From a virus, in the IMG/VR virus record IMGVR_UViG_3300043409_001777, positions 1 through 26,541 of that record: a stretch of DNA of 26,541 nt; one strand, written 5' to 3'. Within the stretch, counting starts at the first letter, position 1, and every line of letters begins with the position of its first letter. A model generated the notes under the pieces. That model was not told the DNA's origin and ran no database searches. It saw only the letters and a program-made list of their open reading frames with translations. A program made the position numbers and the translations under genes. Positions 14,712-24,113 of this stretch are shown here, piece after piece.

Positions 14712-16857
14712 TACCACGATCGGTACCGTCCAAGTCGTCCTCTCGGCATCGCACGAGAAGATGACGAAGGCGTTTGGCGAGGCCTCCAAGCAGGTGGCCG
14801 CGTTCAAGAATACCGTCCTGGGACTGGTCGGTGTGTGGGCGTCCGTCGCCACGGTCAAAGCCGCCGCGTCGTTCATCAAGACCAACATGGACATTGCGGA
14901 CGCACTGGAGGATCAGGCGGAGCAAATGGGAGTGACGGCCGAGGCTATGGCGAGCATGCGCTTGGCCGCGGTGCAAACCGGCATGACCGGCGAGAAGTTC
15001 GCCACCAGCATGGGCAAGATGCAGCAGGCCATGGTGGCGCTGCGCAACGGCTCGCCGGAGGTGGAGAGCGCGCTGCGTGGCATCGGCCTCAGTCTGGACG
15101 ACCTCAAGGGTAAGGGCACCGACGAGCAATTGGCGGTCATCGCGGACCGCTTTGAAGCGACCGGCGATGCCAGTCTCAAAGCCGCCACGGCGATGAAGAT
15201 ATTTGGCAAGGGCGGCATCGAGATGCTGTCGATGCTCAACGGCGGATCTGCCGGCTTGAAGCAAGCGACGGAAGACGCCAAGGCGTTGGGCGTCGCGCTG
15301 ACCGGCGCAGAGATTGGCCAGATCACCGAGGCCAAGATGGTCCTCTCGCAAGTCGAGTCCGTCGTCCAGTCGCTCGGCCTGCGCGTGACCTCGGAATTGT
15401 CGCCGTATATCACCGAACTGGGCCACGCATTTCTCAACACGGCGCGCGAGTCCAACGGCTTCCGCTCGCAGATCGCGGCACTGGTGGAGGCCGGCGTCCG
15501 TGGTGGTGTCGCCGTGTATGACGTGTGGATGCGTATGCGCGAAGTGTGGTCCGCGCTGCGTATCGGCGTCATGTGGATGGCGGACAAAGTCCTGGCCGCC
15601 GCATCGAACATCACTCAAACCGGGCAAATGATCGCCAACGTATGGAATGCCGCCTGGGATACCGTGAAGTTTGGCGGCGAAATGGTGGCTGCGGCTATCA
15701 AGCACACGTGGCAGAGCATGAAACTGGGCCTCCTGGTGGTGCTGGACAGCCTCGGATCTGCCGCGTCGGTGATGATCACCAAGCTGGCCGACGCCGCCGG
15801 CTACGTGTCGGAGAGCCTGAGCGCCAGCCTGTCCAGCGCAGCCAAGTCGCTGAGCGACACCACCGCAGAAATGCGCAGGGAAGCCGCGCAGGACCTGGTG
15901 GTGACGGGCGTCATGATGGGCAACGCCGCCGACGATGCCGCCAGCGCGCTGGGACGGTTGGGCGCTGCATTCACCACGTTGCCAGAGGCCAACGCCACGA
16001 TCGCGCAGTGGCGCGCCAACCTCACCGACAACATGCGCGCTGAGGTTCATGACCTCCACCAGATCGACGAGGAACGACTCGCCAACATGGGCAAGGTCGA
16101 GGCGGCAATTCTCACCATCAAATCCCAGGCCGAAGAACGCGCCAAGGAGAAGGAGGCGAAACGTGTGGCGGTAACGGTGGCCGCACGCAACGCCACCAAC
16201 TCCGAGGAGATCGAGGCCGAGCGCAAGAAACAGATGGCATTGCTTGGCGCCACCTCTGATTTTTTCGGCAACATGGACACGCTCACCGCGCAGGGGGCCG
16301 AAAGCAGCAAGGGCCTATTTTACCTCAATCGTGGCGCCGCCATGGCCCAAGCCACGGTCAACGCGTGGATGGCCTACAGCAACACGCTGGCCAGCCCGGC
16401 ACTGATCAGCAATCCGGCGCTGGCGCAGGTATTCGCCGGCATGGCGCTGGCGTCGGGCATGGCCGCAGTGGCGCAGATCGCCGGCCAGGAACCACCCGGC
16501 CGCGCCAACGGCGGGCCGGTCTCGCGTTTTGGCATGTACCAAGTCAACGAGCGCGGCCCGGAAATGCTCACGGTCGGGGACAAGTCGTTTCTCATGATGG
16601 GCAACAAGGGCGGCCAAGTCACCCCAGGCGGCCCCGGCGCCGGCAAGCCCACCGTGGAGGTTCACGTCCACACGCCGCCCGGCATGGCGACGCGCAGCGA
16701 GGAAAGCACCGGCGAGGGCGGAGCTCCACGCATCGACCTCATCATCGAGCAGGTATCCAACCGCATGGCCGGCGACATCGCCAGCGGCGTGGGACCGGTC
16801 AGCAAGACCATGCAAAACACCTACGGCCTCAACCGTTCGCGCGGGTCCAGCCGATGA
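14704..16857 (+). CDS. Tail tape measure protein
   Basis: This 717-residue protein sets tail length and is delivered during DNA ejection. It begins with SASHEKMTKAFGEASKQVAAFKNTV, then long helical stretches, EQMGVTAEAMASMRLAAVQTGMTGEKFATSMGKM, as in lambda/HK97 tape measures. Hydrophobic segments lie near residues 38-58 and 275-380. A Gly-rich C-terminus with RANGGPVSRFGMYQVNERGPEML (about residues 600-622) is typical of the tape measure end. It follows the GT chaperone with an eight-base overlap. Its length predicts a tail of roughly 100 nm by the usual 1.5 Angstrom per residue rule. Confidence 0.92.
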   Translation: MSNTTIGTVQVVLSASHEKMTKAFGEASKQVAAFKNTVLGLVGVWASVATVKAAASFIKTNMDIADALEDQAEQMGVTAEAMASMRLAAVQTGMTGEKFATSMGKMQQAMVALRNGSPEVESALRGIGLSLDDLKGKGTDEQLAVIADRFEATGDASLKAATAMKIFGKGGIEMLSMLNGGSAGLKQATEDAKALGVALTGAEIGQITEAKMVLSQVESVVQSLGLRVTSELSPYITELGHAFLNTARESNGFRSQIAALVEAGVRGGVAVYDVWMRMREVWSALRIGVMWMADKVLAAASNITQTGQMIANVWNAAWDTVKFGGEMVAAAIKHTWQSMKLGLLVVLDSLGSAASVMITKLADAAGYVSESLSASLSSAAKSLSDTTAEMRREAAQDLVVTGVMMGNAADDAASALGRLGAAFTTLPEANATIAQWRANLTDNMRAEVHDLHQIDEERLANMGKVEAAILTIKSQAEERAKEKEAKRVAVTVAARNATNSEEIEAERKKQMALLGATSDFFGNMDTLTAQGAESSKGLFYLNRGAAMAQATVNAWMAYSNTLASPALISNPALAQVFAGMALASGMAAVAQIAGQEPPGRANGGPVSRFGMYQVNERGPEMLTVGDKSFLMMGNKGGQVTPGGPGAGKPTVEVHVHTPPGMATRSEESTGEGGAPRIDLIIEQVSNRMAGDIASGVGPVSKTMQNTYGLNRSRGSSR

Positions 16858-17351
16858 CCCTAGCCGCCTGGCCAATCAAGTACCTGCCGCGTCCGCTCGC
16901 TGATGGCTACGGCTTGCAGCCGATGCCATCGACCATTCGCACCGACATGGACAACGGCGCGGCGCGCATGCGTCGGCGCTTTTCCCGGCAGATGACCGGG
17001 GCGTCCCTCAACTTCAATTTCACCCGCCTACAATACGGCCTCTTTGACGGTTTCTGGCGCGGCACGCTCGTTGACGGTTCATCGTGGTTTAACCTCATAT
17101 TGCGCAACGGCACCTCCGACGACGTGTGGACGGTGCGCGGCGTCGCTCCGTTCAAGTCGCAGATGATCAGCTCAGACGTGTGGCACGTCTCCTGGGATGT
17201 CGAGGTTGACCAGATGCCGCAACTCTCAGCCGGAGACCTTGAGGGGCTCATGGCGGAGGGAGCGTTTGAATACGCCAACGATGCGCTTTCCCTCTACAAC
17301 TTTGTCCACGTTCACTACCCCGCTGACTCTATCGCACCGCTAGGACCTTGA
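16854..17351 (+). CDS. Minor tail protein (gpM position)
   Basis: This 165-residue protein starts at an ATGA overlap with the tape measure stop. The core reads RTDMDNGAARMRRRFSRQMTGASLNFNFTRLQYGLFDGFW, then WFNLILRNG and WHVSWDVEVDQMPQL. Distal tail proteins of gpM type have the same plan: an N-terminal gyrated barrel with a description of a measured residue range in the middle and a final strand pair. Lambda gpM has 109 residues, so this is longer. The family was recognised by pattern and by place after the tape measure; the frame is also open upstream inside the tape measure gene, where it is shadow. Confidence 0.7.
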   Translation: MTLAAWPIKYLPRPLADGYGLQPMPSTIRTDMDNGAARMRRRFSRQMTGASLNFNFTRLQYGLFDGFWRGTLVDGSSWFNLILRNGTSDDVWTVRGVAPFKSQMISSDVWHVSWDVEVDQMPQLSAGDLEGLMAEGAFEYANDALSLYNFVHVHYPADSIAPLGP

Positions 17352-17354
17352 CCT

Positions 17355-19385
17355 ATGAGCCTTGCAACTGACATCGCCCGCATTGCCTTGGATCGCCCGA
17401 AATTCCAAAGCATCGTCAACGGCGATGCTACCACCACGGTGGCGACGGACGGCGGCCAGGTCCCAAGCATGGCGCGGCTACTGTCGCAGATGGGCGCGGG
17501 AACGATCAAGGGCGCCTGGGTGACAGTGACGGCCTATGTCCTGGGCGACGTGGTCACCAACGGAGGAACCGCATACCGTTGCATCCTGGCACACACCAGC
17601 TCGGCGGCGCTGGCCACCGATTTGGCCGCCGGGAAGTGGATTATCCACTACACCGCCACCACGCTGACGGACACCATTGCCGCGCTCAAGGGACTGGCCA
17701 ATACCTACGGATCAGTGATCGTCCAAGGGTACAGCGCGGCAGGCGACGGTGGCGGCGGAATTTTCCGCTGGGACGGCGCGAGCGCGGCGGCAGACAACGG
17801 CGGGACGATCATCACTCCAACCGCCGCACCGGCAACAGGGCGGTGGATGCGTGTTTATGACGCGCATGTCAGTCTTTTATGGTTCGGGGCCGCAGGGGAC
17901 GGCGTCACGGATGACACAACGGCAGTACAGGCCGCGCTGAATACGGGCCGGCATGTTTTAGCACCGAAGGGGTACACCTTCCTCGTAGACGGGAACCTAG
18001 CCACGTCGGTCAATAGGCAGAAAATATCCGGAGGCGGTGCGTTCAAGAAAAAATCGGGCAACGTAAAGCCGGTGTTTCTCTTGCCCGACGAATCGGAGGG
18101 GGTGCATTTTGACGGCATCGAAATAGACGGGAACCTTGCGGCGTTTACGATAGGCAACGCAACGCCCGCGATCTTTGGTTATCTCATCAAGTCCCTGACT
18201 GTGACCAACTGCAACCTTCACAGCAACGCCGACGCAGGGATAAAACTCAGGGACTCCGCCGGGCTAACGGCGATCGGAAACCGCTTTTACCGCACGCAAA
18301 ATAATGGCATAGAGCTGCGTCATTATATCAATGACCCAAGGACGGGAAGCCCATACGTCGGGACTAGGCCGTCCGTCCAGGGGAACGTCCGAGTAATCGG
18401 CAACCACTTTGAGCGCATAGATGATGGAGGGCACGGTGCCGGCGACGGCTGCGGCGTCACCTTTGATTCAGTAAATGGATCTTATCCATTTAAAAATGTC
18501 ACGGTTGAGGGGAATACATTTCAGGATGTATTGCGGTGCGTATGGACTGAAAACAATATCGCGGGTTCAGAATCGGTAAACGTCTCCATCGTGGGAAATA
18601 CGTTGCTTGGTAACGTCCTTGGCGCTGGGACAACCGAGTGTAAGGACGGCATTGGTCTGATCGGAGTGCGAGGCGCCACGGTCAAGGGAAACGTCATCCG
18701 CAATATTTCCAATATCGTTTCCGTTGGGGACTGTGTAGGCATTCAAGTCAGTGGATCGATGGGAATCACAGTGGCGGAGGATATAGAAATTGAGGGGAAT
18801 ATCATCGTCGACGATAGCGGCATAGCTAATCGTATGGACTACGGAATAAAAATAACCCTAGCCAATCGTATCCGCGTGGTCGGAAATCGGGTGCGCGGGG
18901 CGAGCGTTAATCAGATAAATATCGCCGCCTCCAACGTCACCGCGCTGGCGTGCTTTGGAAATCCTGGCGCGGAAGAGGATTACTCCTGGTCGGGCTGCTT
19001 GGCGACAATGCCTTTCTGGAGAGACAATCTAGCCATATCGTCAACCCTGCCGCTCTATCCAAGCGGGTGGACATCGGAGATTGAGTTGGCGATGCCGTGC
19101 TCTGGCGTTCTAGTTGGCATTGTCGTGCGGCTAAGTGCTGCAATTTCTGCGGGAACGCTGACCGTGAACCCATACACAAACTCAGTTCTGCGCACTAATT
19201 TACAGGTTTTGAATGCGGACTTCGGCGGCGGAGCCATAGCCAGTAAGCGCATAGCAACGGAGAGCGGCGTCGTGGTAACCGCCGGCCAACGGATAAAGGT
19301 TGAGGTAGTAACGGACGGATCCTGGGCGCCAACAACGGCAGACATACACGTGTCGCTCGTGTTCGATTTAGGGCAAAAGAAATAA
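17355..19385 (+). CDS. Pectate-lyase-like (right-handed beta-helix) tailspike
   Basis: This 676-residue protein probably binds or cleaves host surface polysaccharide. Residues 1-50 look like a virion-anchoring start. Residues 53-83 (GAWVTVTAYVLGDVV and GGTAYRCILAH) resemble a small chitin-binding/carbohydrate-binding domain. Residues 176-195 hold the pectate-lyase superfamily hallmark WFGAAGDGVTDDTTAVQAAL. A repetitive beta-helix follows to about residue 530, with many IxGNxxxxN rungs such as VIGNHF, VEGNTF, IVGNTL and VKGNVI. The last 120 residues are a beta-rich cap. Codon use in the beta-helix is less GC-rich than in its neighbours. Catalytic residues and sugar specificity cannot be told from sequence alone. 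Confidence 0.85.
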   Translation: MSLATDIARIALDRPKFQSIVNGDATTTVATDGGQVPSMARLLSQMGAGTIKGAWVTVTAYVLGDVVTNGGTAYRCILAHTSSAALATDLAAGKWIIHYTATTLTDTIAALKGLANTYGSVIVQGYSAAGDGGGGIFRWDGASAAADNGGTIITPTAAPATGRWMRVYDAHVSLLWFGAAGDGVTDDTTAVQAALNTGRHVLAPKGYTFLVDGNLATSVNRQKISGGGAFKKKSGNVKPVFLLPDESEGVHFDGIEIDGNLAAFTIGNATPAIFGYLIKSLTVTNCNLHSNADAGIKLRDSAGLTAIGNRFYRTQNNGIELRHYINDPRTGSPYVGTRPSVQGNVRVIGNHFERIDDGGHGAGDGCGVTFDSVNGSYPFKNVTVEGNTFQDVLRCVWTENNIAGSESVNVSIVGNTLLGNVLGAGTTECKDGIGLIGVRGATVKGNVIRNISNIVSVGDCVGIQVSGSMGITVAEDIEIEGNIIVDDSGIANRMDYGIKITLANRIRVVGNRVRGASVNQINIAASNVTALACFGNPGAEEDYSWSGCLATMPFWRDNLAISSTLPLYPSGWTSEIELAMPCSGVLVGIVVRLSAAISAGTLTVNPYTNSVLRTNLQVLNADFGGGAIASKRIATESGVVVTAGQRIKVEVVTDGSWAPTTADIHVSLVFDLGQKK

Positions 19386-19389
19386 AACA

Positions 19390-19914
19390 ATGGCCTCCAT
19401 CACCGAAGCCCTTGCCGAAGCTTACGCCAGCGCACCGTCCACGGTTGTCATCCTCCATACCATGGAGCTGTGGCATCCGTCGTGGGCGGCTGCCATCCGA
19501 TTGGTGGCGGATTTCGCAGACCTGACCGCGACGCTTGAGGACGACGCGCCGGTGGACACCGGGGCCGCCGTGCTGTTCACCGCTTGCCCGTTCCGCTTCA
19601 CCTTGCCGCAGGTAGGCGAGGGCCGGCAGGAGCTGCAAATCCAGATCGACAACGTGGCGCAGCTCTTGATGCCTCTGCTGGAAGCCGCCGACCTCGCCAG
19701 CGAAACGCCGATCAAAGCGACCTACCGCCCATATCTGTCGACGGACACCACCGCGCCGCAAATGTCGCCGGTACTGACGCTCGACGTGACGCGCATTTCA
19801 GCCGACGCTATGCAAGTAACGTGCACCTGTGCGCACGCGGATTTCCTCAACCGTCGTTTCCCTCGCCGCATCTACACGGTCGAGGAGTTCCCTGGGCTTG
19901 CGCCTCGTGTCTGA
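19390..19914 (+). CDS. DUF1833 minor tail protein (gpL-like)
   Basis: This 174-residue protein fits DUF1833: an early LHTMELWHPSWAAAIRLVADFADLTATL, then FTACPFRFTLPQVGEG, the LQIQIDNVAQLLMPLLEAAD core, and the C-terminal FLNRRFPRRIYTVEEFPGL. Members sit in the tail-tip module next to the NlpC/P60 gene and correspond in position to lambda gpL. Here the upstream neighbour is a tailspike gene rather than gpM. No Fe-S cysteine cluster like that of lambda gpL is evident. Confidence 0.85.
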   Translation: MASITEALAEAYASAPSTVVILHTMELWHPSWAAAIRLVADFADLTATLEDDAPVDTGAAVLFTACPFRFTLPQVGEGRQELQIQIDNVAQLLMPLLEAADLASETPIKATYRPYLSTDTTAPQMSPVLTLDVTRISADAMQVTCTCAHADFLNRRFPRRIYTVEEFPGLAPRV

Positions 19915-20308
19915 TCTCATCGATATCGTTGTTCCGTTCGTTGGTCGCGCGTGGGAGCCGCCAGCATTCGATTGCTGGCAGTTCCTCCGCCTGGTCTATC
20001 GCCAAGCGTACGGCATCGAGTTGCACGAGCTGGGCCACGTTGCGGGCGACACCGCGCGGGACGTTCCCTTTGCCTACACCGAGGCCGGCAGCGGTAGGTG
20101 GTGCCCGGTGTTGATCCCGCGCGATGGTGACGCGGTGGCGATGGGGCGACGAGAACGGCCGCACCATGTCGGCATCTGGCTGGCAACGGACGGCGGCCTA
20201 GTGGCGCACTGTGCCGAACCGCTCGGCGTGACGGTCGCGCCAATTCGCGCGCTTGCCGTCGTCGGCTGGGGGTCGCTCAAGTTCTACCGTCACCGGGACC
20301 GCGCATGA
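19907..20308 (+). CDS. NlpC/P60-family peptidoglycan hydrolase of the tail tip (gpK-like)
   Basis: This 133-residue protein is a small tail-associated cysteine peptidase that likely opens peptidoglycan during DNA entry. The catalytic Cys lies in FDCWQF (Cys23), the catalytic His probably in HHVGIW (His87), and a second His in LVAH (His101). DGDAVAMG precedes the His, as in the family. The best start is GTG 19907, overlapping the upstream stop. TTG 19898 is also possible, and earlier starts would add unrelated residues. Lambda gpK also has a JAB domain, which is absent here. Confidence 0.85.
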   Translation: MSDLIDIVVPFVGRAWEPPAFDCWQFLRLVYRQAYGIELHELGHVAGDTARDVPFAYTEAGSGRWCPVLIPRDGDAVAMGRRERPHHVGIWLATDGGLVAHCAEPLGVTVAPIRALAVVGWGSLKFYRHRDRA

Positions 20309-22986
20309 CCATCAAGTTACTTGCCTGCGCCGATCCATTCCAGCCACACCGCCGGGGGCTGTCAGAGTTGCCGTCCGGTCGCACGGTGCGCGATTGCCTG
20401 CGCTCTGCCGACATGGCAGACGGCCGCCCTGCCGTGGTTTCAATCAATGGCGTGTGGGTCCTGCAAGCGGAGTGGGAGCGCCCAATAGAATCCGGCGCCG
20501 TGGTGGTTGCCGTCCGCCTGGTGGCCGGTGGGAAAAACGCCGGCCTATGGGTGTCCATCGGCATGATCGCCATTGGCGCGGTGCTGTTGTTCACCCCGCT
20601 GGCGGGCGTCGGCGTCGCGCTCATCGCTGGCGGCGTGGTTGGCCTCGCCTCCTCGTTGCTGATTCAAACGCCGCGCGTCCCAAGCGCGCTGCAATTTGAA
20701 AGCGGATCGCCAACCTACGCGCTAGACGTGGTCAACCGTCGCCGCATCGGCGAGCCAATCCCGGTCCTCTACGGGACGCACCGCATCGTGCCGGACCTCA
20801 TCGCCAACCCGTACACCGAATATGACAGCAATGACCAATATCTTTTTATGGTGCTTTGTCTCGGAAATGGTGAGTTCGACATCGACGAGGTGCGCATTGC
20901 TGAATCCGTCGTCACCCGGCTGTCCAACTTCACCTCGCAGATTGTCGAGCCGGGCGATACGCTGACCCTGTTTGAGGACAACGTCAGTACCTCCAGCCTC
21001 GTCCAGGGTCAGCTACTACGCGCGACCAATGACGCGAACCTCCCAGGCCGTGGGCGCGTGCAAATGTTCGCCAGCACGCAGCGCGTCCATTCACTGGATG
21101 ACCCGGACCTTTTCATCGGTGCCAGCATTGGCGACCTTCTCACGCTGACCAATTGCACCAACGCCATGGTCTCGGAGGCCATCGTTGACGTAGACGCCGG
21201 TGGCCTGTGGGTGGAAATTGCCGCCGGACTGGTGGACGAGTCGCCAAAAGCGGCGGGCGTCAACGTCGACACCGTTGGGGATTTGATCATTGCAGGCAAC
21301 GTCACGTTCACCGCTGGCACCAAGGCCATTTCAGACCCAACGCTAAAGCGATTTATCCGCCTCAAGCCCGGCGACTCCATCACCATCAGCAACACGGCGA
21401 GCAACAACGCAACGCTCACGCTCGACACCGTCGACCCCAGCGGGGCCAGCGCCACCGTGCTGGAAACGATCGTGGGCGAGACACTCGCCAACCCGTACAT
21501 CATTCTAGCCAGCGGTGGCTACGTCGGTCCGTTCCCGGTGAACGCGACCAACACCGACTTGCAGGCGATCGGCCTAGATATTCTTTTTGCCAAGGGCCTG
21601 ACCAACAACGGCGCGGAGTATACCGTGGGCGTCGAGTTCCAGGCGCGGCCGATCGACAACAACGGCGACCCCACCGGACCCGGCACGTGGACCACGCTGG
21701 GCACGGAGTCGATCACGCGCAACAACCTCTCAGCGGTGCGCGTGTCCTTCCGCTACAACCCGCCAACGTCGGCAGATCGGTGGGAGGTGCGCGTCCGGCG
21801 CACCACGTCGTCACCGTTCAACGCCAACATCCCCGACGAGGCCACGTGGGCGGGCATGCGCGCGTATCTCCCAAGTGTTGGCACCTATGCCGATGTCACG
21901 TTGTACGCGCTACGCGTGAAGGCCACGGAGCAGATCCCGCAGGACGTGGCGCGGCAAATCAACATCATTGCCACGCGCAAGTTGCCGGTGTGGAACGGCA
22001 TCACGTGGAGCGCGCCCCAGGCGACTCGCTCACCGGCCTGGGCACTGGCCGACGTGTTGCGGAATGGCGACTATGGCGCCGACCTACCGGAGAGCCGCAT
22101 CGACCTAGCCAAACTGTTGGAGCTGGACGGCATTTGGGCAGGACGCGGCGACTATTTCGACGCCGTTTTTGACCAGACGATCACGGTGTGGGAGACCTTG
22201 CAGCGCATTGCCAGAGCCGGTCGTGCAACGCCCATCGTCAGCGGCGGCACCGTCACGTTCGTACGCGACCAAGCGCGCGCGATTCGCACAGCGCTCTATG
22301 CGCCGGCTCACATGAAAAAGGGCAGTCTGGGCATTGAATACACCTTTCGCCAAGCCGACGATCCGGACGGCATCGAGCTGGCATGGATCGACCCCAACAC
22401 CTGGCGGCAAGCGCACATTGAGGCGACGGTGGGCGGCGGCGCCCCACTCCGCCCGGCATCGGTCGACCTGTTCGGCGTGACCAACCAAGCGCAGGCGCAG
22501 CGCGAGGCCACCTACTTGGCGCGCGTCGACGCCTACCAACGCAAGGTCATCCGCTTCACCACCGAGCTCGACGGGCATATTCCGCTGGTGGGCGACCTCA
22601 TCGCCATCAGCCACGACGTTCCGAGCTGGGGCCAATCCGGCGCTCTCTTGGCCATCAGCGGCACCACGTACACCACCACAGAGCCGTTGACCTGGACGCC
22701 ATCCAGCGCGCACTACGTCGGCCTGCGCAAGCCAGACGGCAGCCTATCCGGCCCCTGGGCCGTCACCGAAGTAACCGACAACCCCAACGCCTTCATCCTG
22801 GTGGGCGCCCTGGGATTCATCCCACGTCTCGACCTATCGAACGGCGACCGCACCGCCTACCTGTTCGGACCTGGCACCACCTGGTGCCAGGACGTAGTGG
22901 TCACCAAGATCATGCCCCGCAGCGAGACCGAGGTAGAGCTAACATGTCAGCCCTACGACCCACGAATCTACGCCGCAGGATCTTGA
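20305..22986 (+). CDS. Tail tip / host specificity protein, I-J fusion (TipJ-like)
   Basis: This 893-residue protein is the central tail-tip protein contacting the receptor. It starts at an ATGA overlap. Residues 1-75 form a ubiquitin-like region, as in gpI (LPSGRTVRDCLRSADM, then GAVVVAVRLVAGG). Residues 80-120 are a hydrophobic Gly/Ala-rich stretch also typical of gpI. The J part follows from GEPIPVLYGTHRIVPDLI, with later motifs WALADVLRNGDYG, FDQTITVWETLQRIARAGRATPI, GIELAWIDPNTW and REATYLARVDAYQRKVIRFTT. The end reads TTWCQDVVVTKIMP...VELTCQPYDPRIYAA. It is shorter than lambda J (1132 residues). The 3' end overlaps the minus-strand recombinase by 77 bases. Confidence 0.88.
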   Translation: MTIKLLACADPFQPHRRGLSELPSGRTVRDCLRSADMADGRPAVVSINGVWVLQAEWERPIESGAVVVAVRLVAGGKNAGLWVSIGMIAIGAVLLFTPLAGVGVALIAGGVVGLASSLLIQTPRVPSALQFESGSPTYALDVVNRRRIGEPIPVLYGTHRIVPDLIANPYTEYDSNDQYLFMVLCLGNGEFDIDEVRIAESVVTRLSNFTSQIVEPGDTLTLFEDNVSTSSLVQGQLLRATNDANLPGRGRVQMFASTQRVHSLDDPDLFIGASIGDLLTLTNCTNAMVSEAIVDVDAGGLWVEIAAGLVDESPKAAGVNVDTVGDLIIAGNVTFTAGTKAISDPTLKRFIRLKPGDSITISNTASNNATLTLDTVDPSGASATVLETIVGETLANPYIILASGGYVGPFPVNATNTDLQAIGLDILFAKGLTNNGAEYTVGVEFQARPIDNNGDPTGPGTWTTLGTESITRNNLSAVRVSFRYNPPTSADRWEVRVRRTTSSPFNANIPDEATWAGMRAYLPSVGTYADVTLYALRVKATEQIPQDVARQINIIATRKLPVWNGITWSAPQATRSPAWALADVLRNGDYGADLPESRIDLAKLLELDGIWAGRGDYFDAVFDQTITVWETLQRIARAGRATPIVSGGTVTFVRDQARAIRTALYAPAHMKKGSLGIEYTFRQADDPDGIELAWIDPNTWRQAHIEATVGGGAPLRPASVDLFGVTNQAQAQREATYLARVDAYQRKVIRFTTELDGHIPLVGDLIAISHDVPSWGQSGALLAISGTTYTTTEPLTWTPSSAHYVGLRKPDGSLSGPWAVTEVTDNPNAFILVGALGFIPRLDLSNGDRTAYLFGPGTTWCQDVVVTKIMPRSETEVELTCQPYDPRIYAAGS
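22871..22890. repeat. 20-bp palindrome at the convergent gene ends
   Basis: CTGGCACCACCTGGTGCCAG is a perfect 9-2-9 inverted repeat near the 3' end of the tail-tip gene and 20 bases beyond the recombinase stop. It could act as a hairpin ending recombinase transcription, though no T-run follows on either strand. It also encodes conserved-looking residues, so it may be chance. Confidence 0.5.
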
Positions 22987-24079
22987 CCGGAAAGCGGCCT
23001 AAACGCACCGTCACGGTTCGTACGCCGTGCAGACGGGGTAACTTTTCTGACGAGTAGTACGAACCACCGGCCGCTGCGGTTTCTGGCCGGTAGAGTTCCA
23101 TGACCATTTGGTCCGGCAATAATCGTACGCGTTTGACGATGATTCGCAGGACGGCGCCGAGTTCTTCCGCTGATCCGCTTGCTATGGCGGCGAGTTTTTC
23201 GCGCATGTGATCCATGACTAAATCGAGGCTGCCGAGGTCGACGTTGCCGGCGGATTCGCTGCCGACGAGGTAAGCCAGGCGCGAGTCTATGCGCACCAGC
23301 TCGACATTGAGCGCTTTCATTGATTCATTGAATACGGGCGTGCCTATTTGCGTGCGCAGGGTGAGGTGTCCGATTCGCGCCCCTACTTGCTCGCGTTCTG
23401 CGGTGAGCTGGATGCGCTCGGTTCTGATGGTGTCGACGTTGGCGCGGGCGTGTTCCATGCATGTGCGAAGTTCCCGCGCGTATTCGCCGGCATGATCAAG
23501 GGCGCGGATGATCGATTCGCGGACCTCTTGTTCTATCGGCTCGCACCGTTCGTCCTTTTGTTTGCATAGTTTTTTTGGCTTGGCGGTGCAGCGAAAAAAA
23601 CGATAGGCGCCGCCGTTGCCGTTCGCGGTGATCTGTACCATGGAGGCGTCGCAGGATGGGCACCGCAGCAGGCCGGCGAGTGGTGATGGTTGCATGGCGC
23701 GGTTTCCTATCGGTTGAGTGATGCCTTTGCGGCCTGGTGCTTCGCGCCCGGCGAGGGCTTGCCGTGCTGCGTTCTGCGTGGCGGCGTCGACCAGCACGCC
23801 GACCACTTGGTGTGACAGTATCAAATTGCGGACGGTGGTGGGCGTCCAGCCGGTGCGAGTTTCGATTCCTGGGCGCGAGGTGGGGCGTATGCCGTCATCC
23901 TTGAAGCGCTGGCACAGCATGGCCAATGATGCGCCTGCGATGATTTCCGGCCAGGCACGCGCGACGGCGTCGGCCTGTTCGCCGCGAGCCAGTCGCTTGT
24001 GGTTGCCGTCCATCACCACGTTGCAGCCGGCAGGCACCGCGCGGCCGAGCCAGCGGCCCTGGGTGCGCGCGTGATCCAT
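22910..24079 (-). CDS. Large serine recombinase, catalytic domain missing (probable pseudogene)
   Basis: The 389-residue reading begins MDHARTQGRWLGRAVPAG. It then shows a recombinase domain (RGEQADAVARAW through GWTPTTVRNLILSHQVVG), a zinc ribbon (CPSC and, later, C-K-Q-K-D-E-R-C) and a coiled-coil region (about residues 195-300), in the order of phage large serine integrases. The N-terminal resolvase domain with its Ser nucleophile (about 140 residues) is absent. Homology continues a little upstream in frame without a start codon (IHLLGSIAQLESETVGQRVKAA), to about base 24150, where the sequence turns into a lipoprotein gene. The simplest reading is a deletion. Without the serine it should not recombine DNA. 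The 3' end overlaps the tail-tip gene convergently. Confidence 0.85.
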   Translation of the reverse strand: MDHARTQGRWLGRAVPAGCNVVMDGNHKRLARGEQADAVARAWPEIIAGASLAMLCQRFKDDGIRPTSRPGIETRTGWTPTTVRNLILSHQVVGVLVDAATQNAARQALAGREAPGRKGITQPIGNRAMQPSPLAGLLRCPSCDASMVQITANGNGGAYRFFRCTAKPKKLCKQKDERCEPIEQEVRESIIRALDHAGEYARELRTCMEHARANVDTIRTERIQLTAEREQVGARIGHLTLRTQIGTPVFNESMKALNVELVRIDSRLAYLVGSESAGNVDLGSLDLVMDHMREKLAAIASGSAEELGAVLRIIVKRVRLLPDQMVMELYRPETAAAGGSYYSSEKLPRLHGVRTVTVRLGRFPVKILRRRFVGRRADMLALPRSRCGA

Positions 24080-24113
24080 CGCCGCCTTGACGCGTTGGCC
24101 GACCGTTTCGCTT

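Noticed and set aside
14272-16059. 595-residue open frame on the minus strand opposite the tape measure gene
   Set aside because: It is His/Arg/Gly-rich, has no domain pattern or good ribosome site, and is exactly antisense to well-supported tail genes. Such frames are common in GC-rich DNA.
21207-22172. 321-residue plus-strand frame inside the tail-tip gene
   Set aside because: Arg/His/Gln-rich, out of frame with a clear TipJ-like protein; no start signal.
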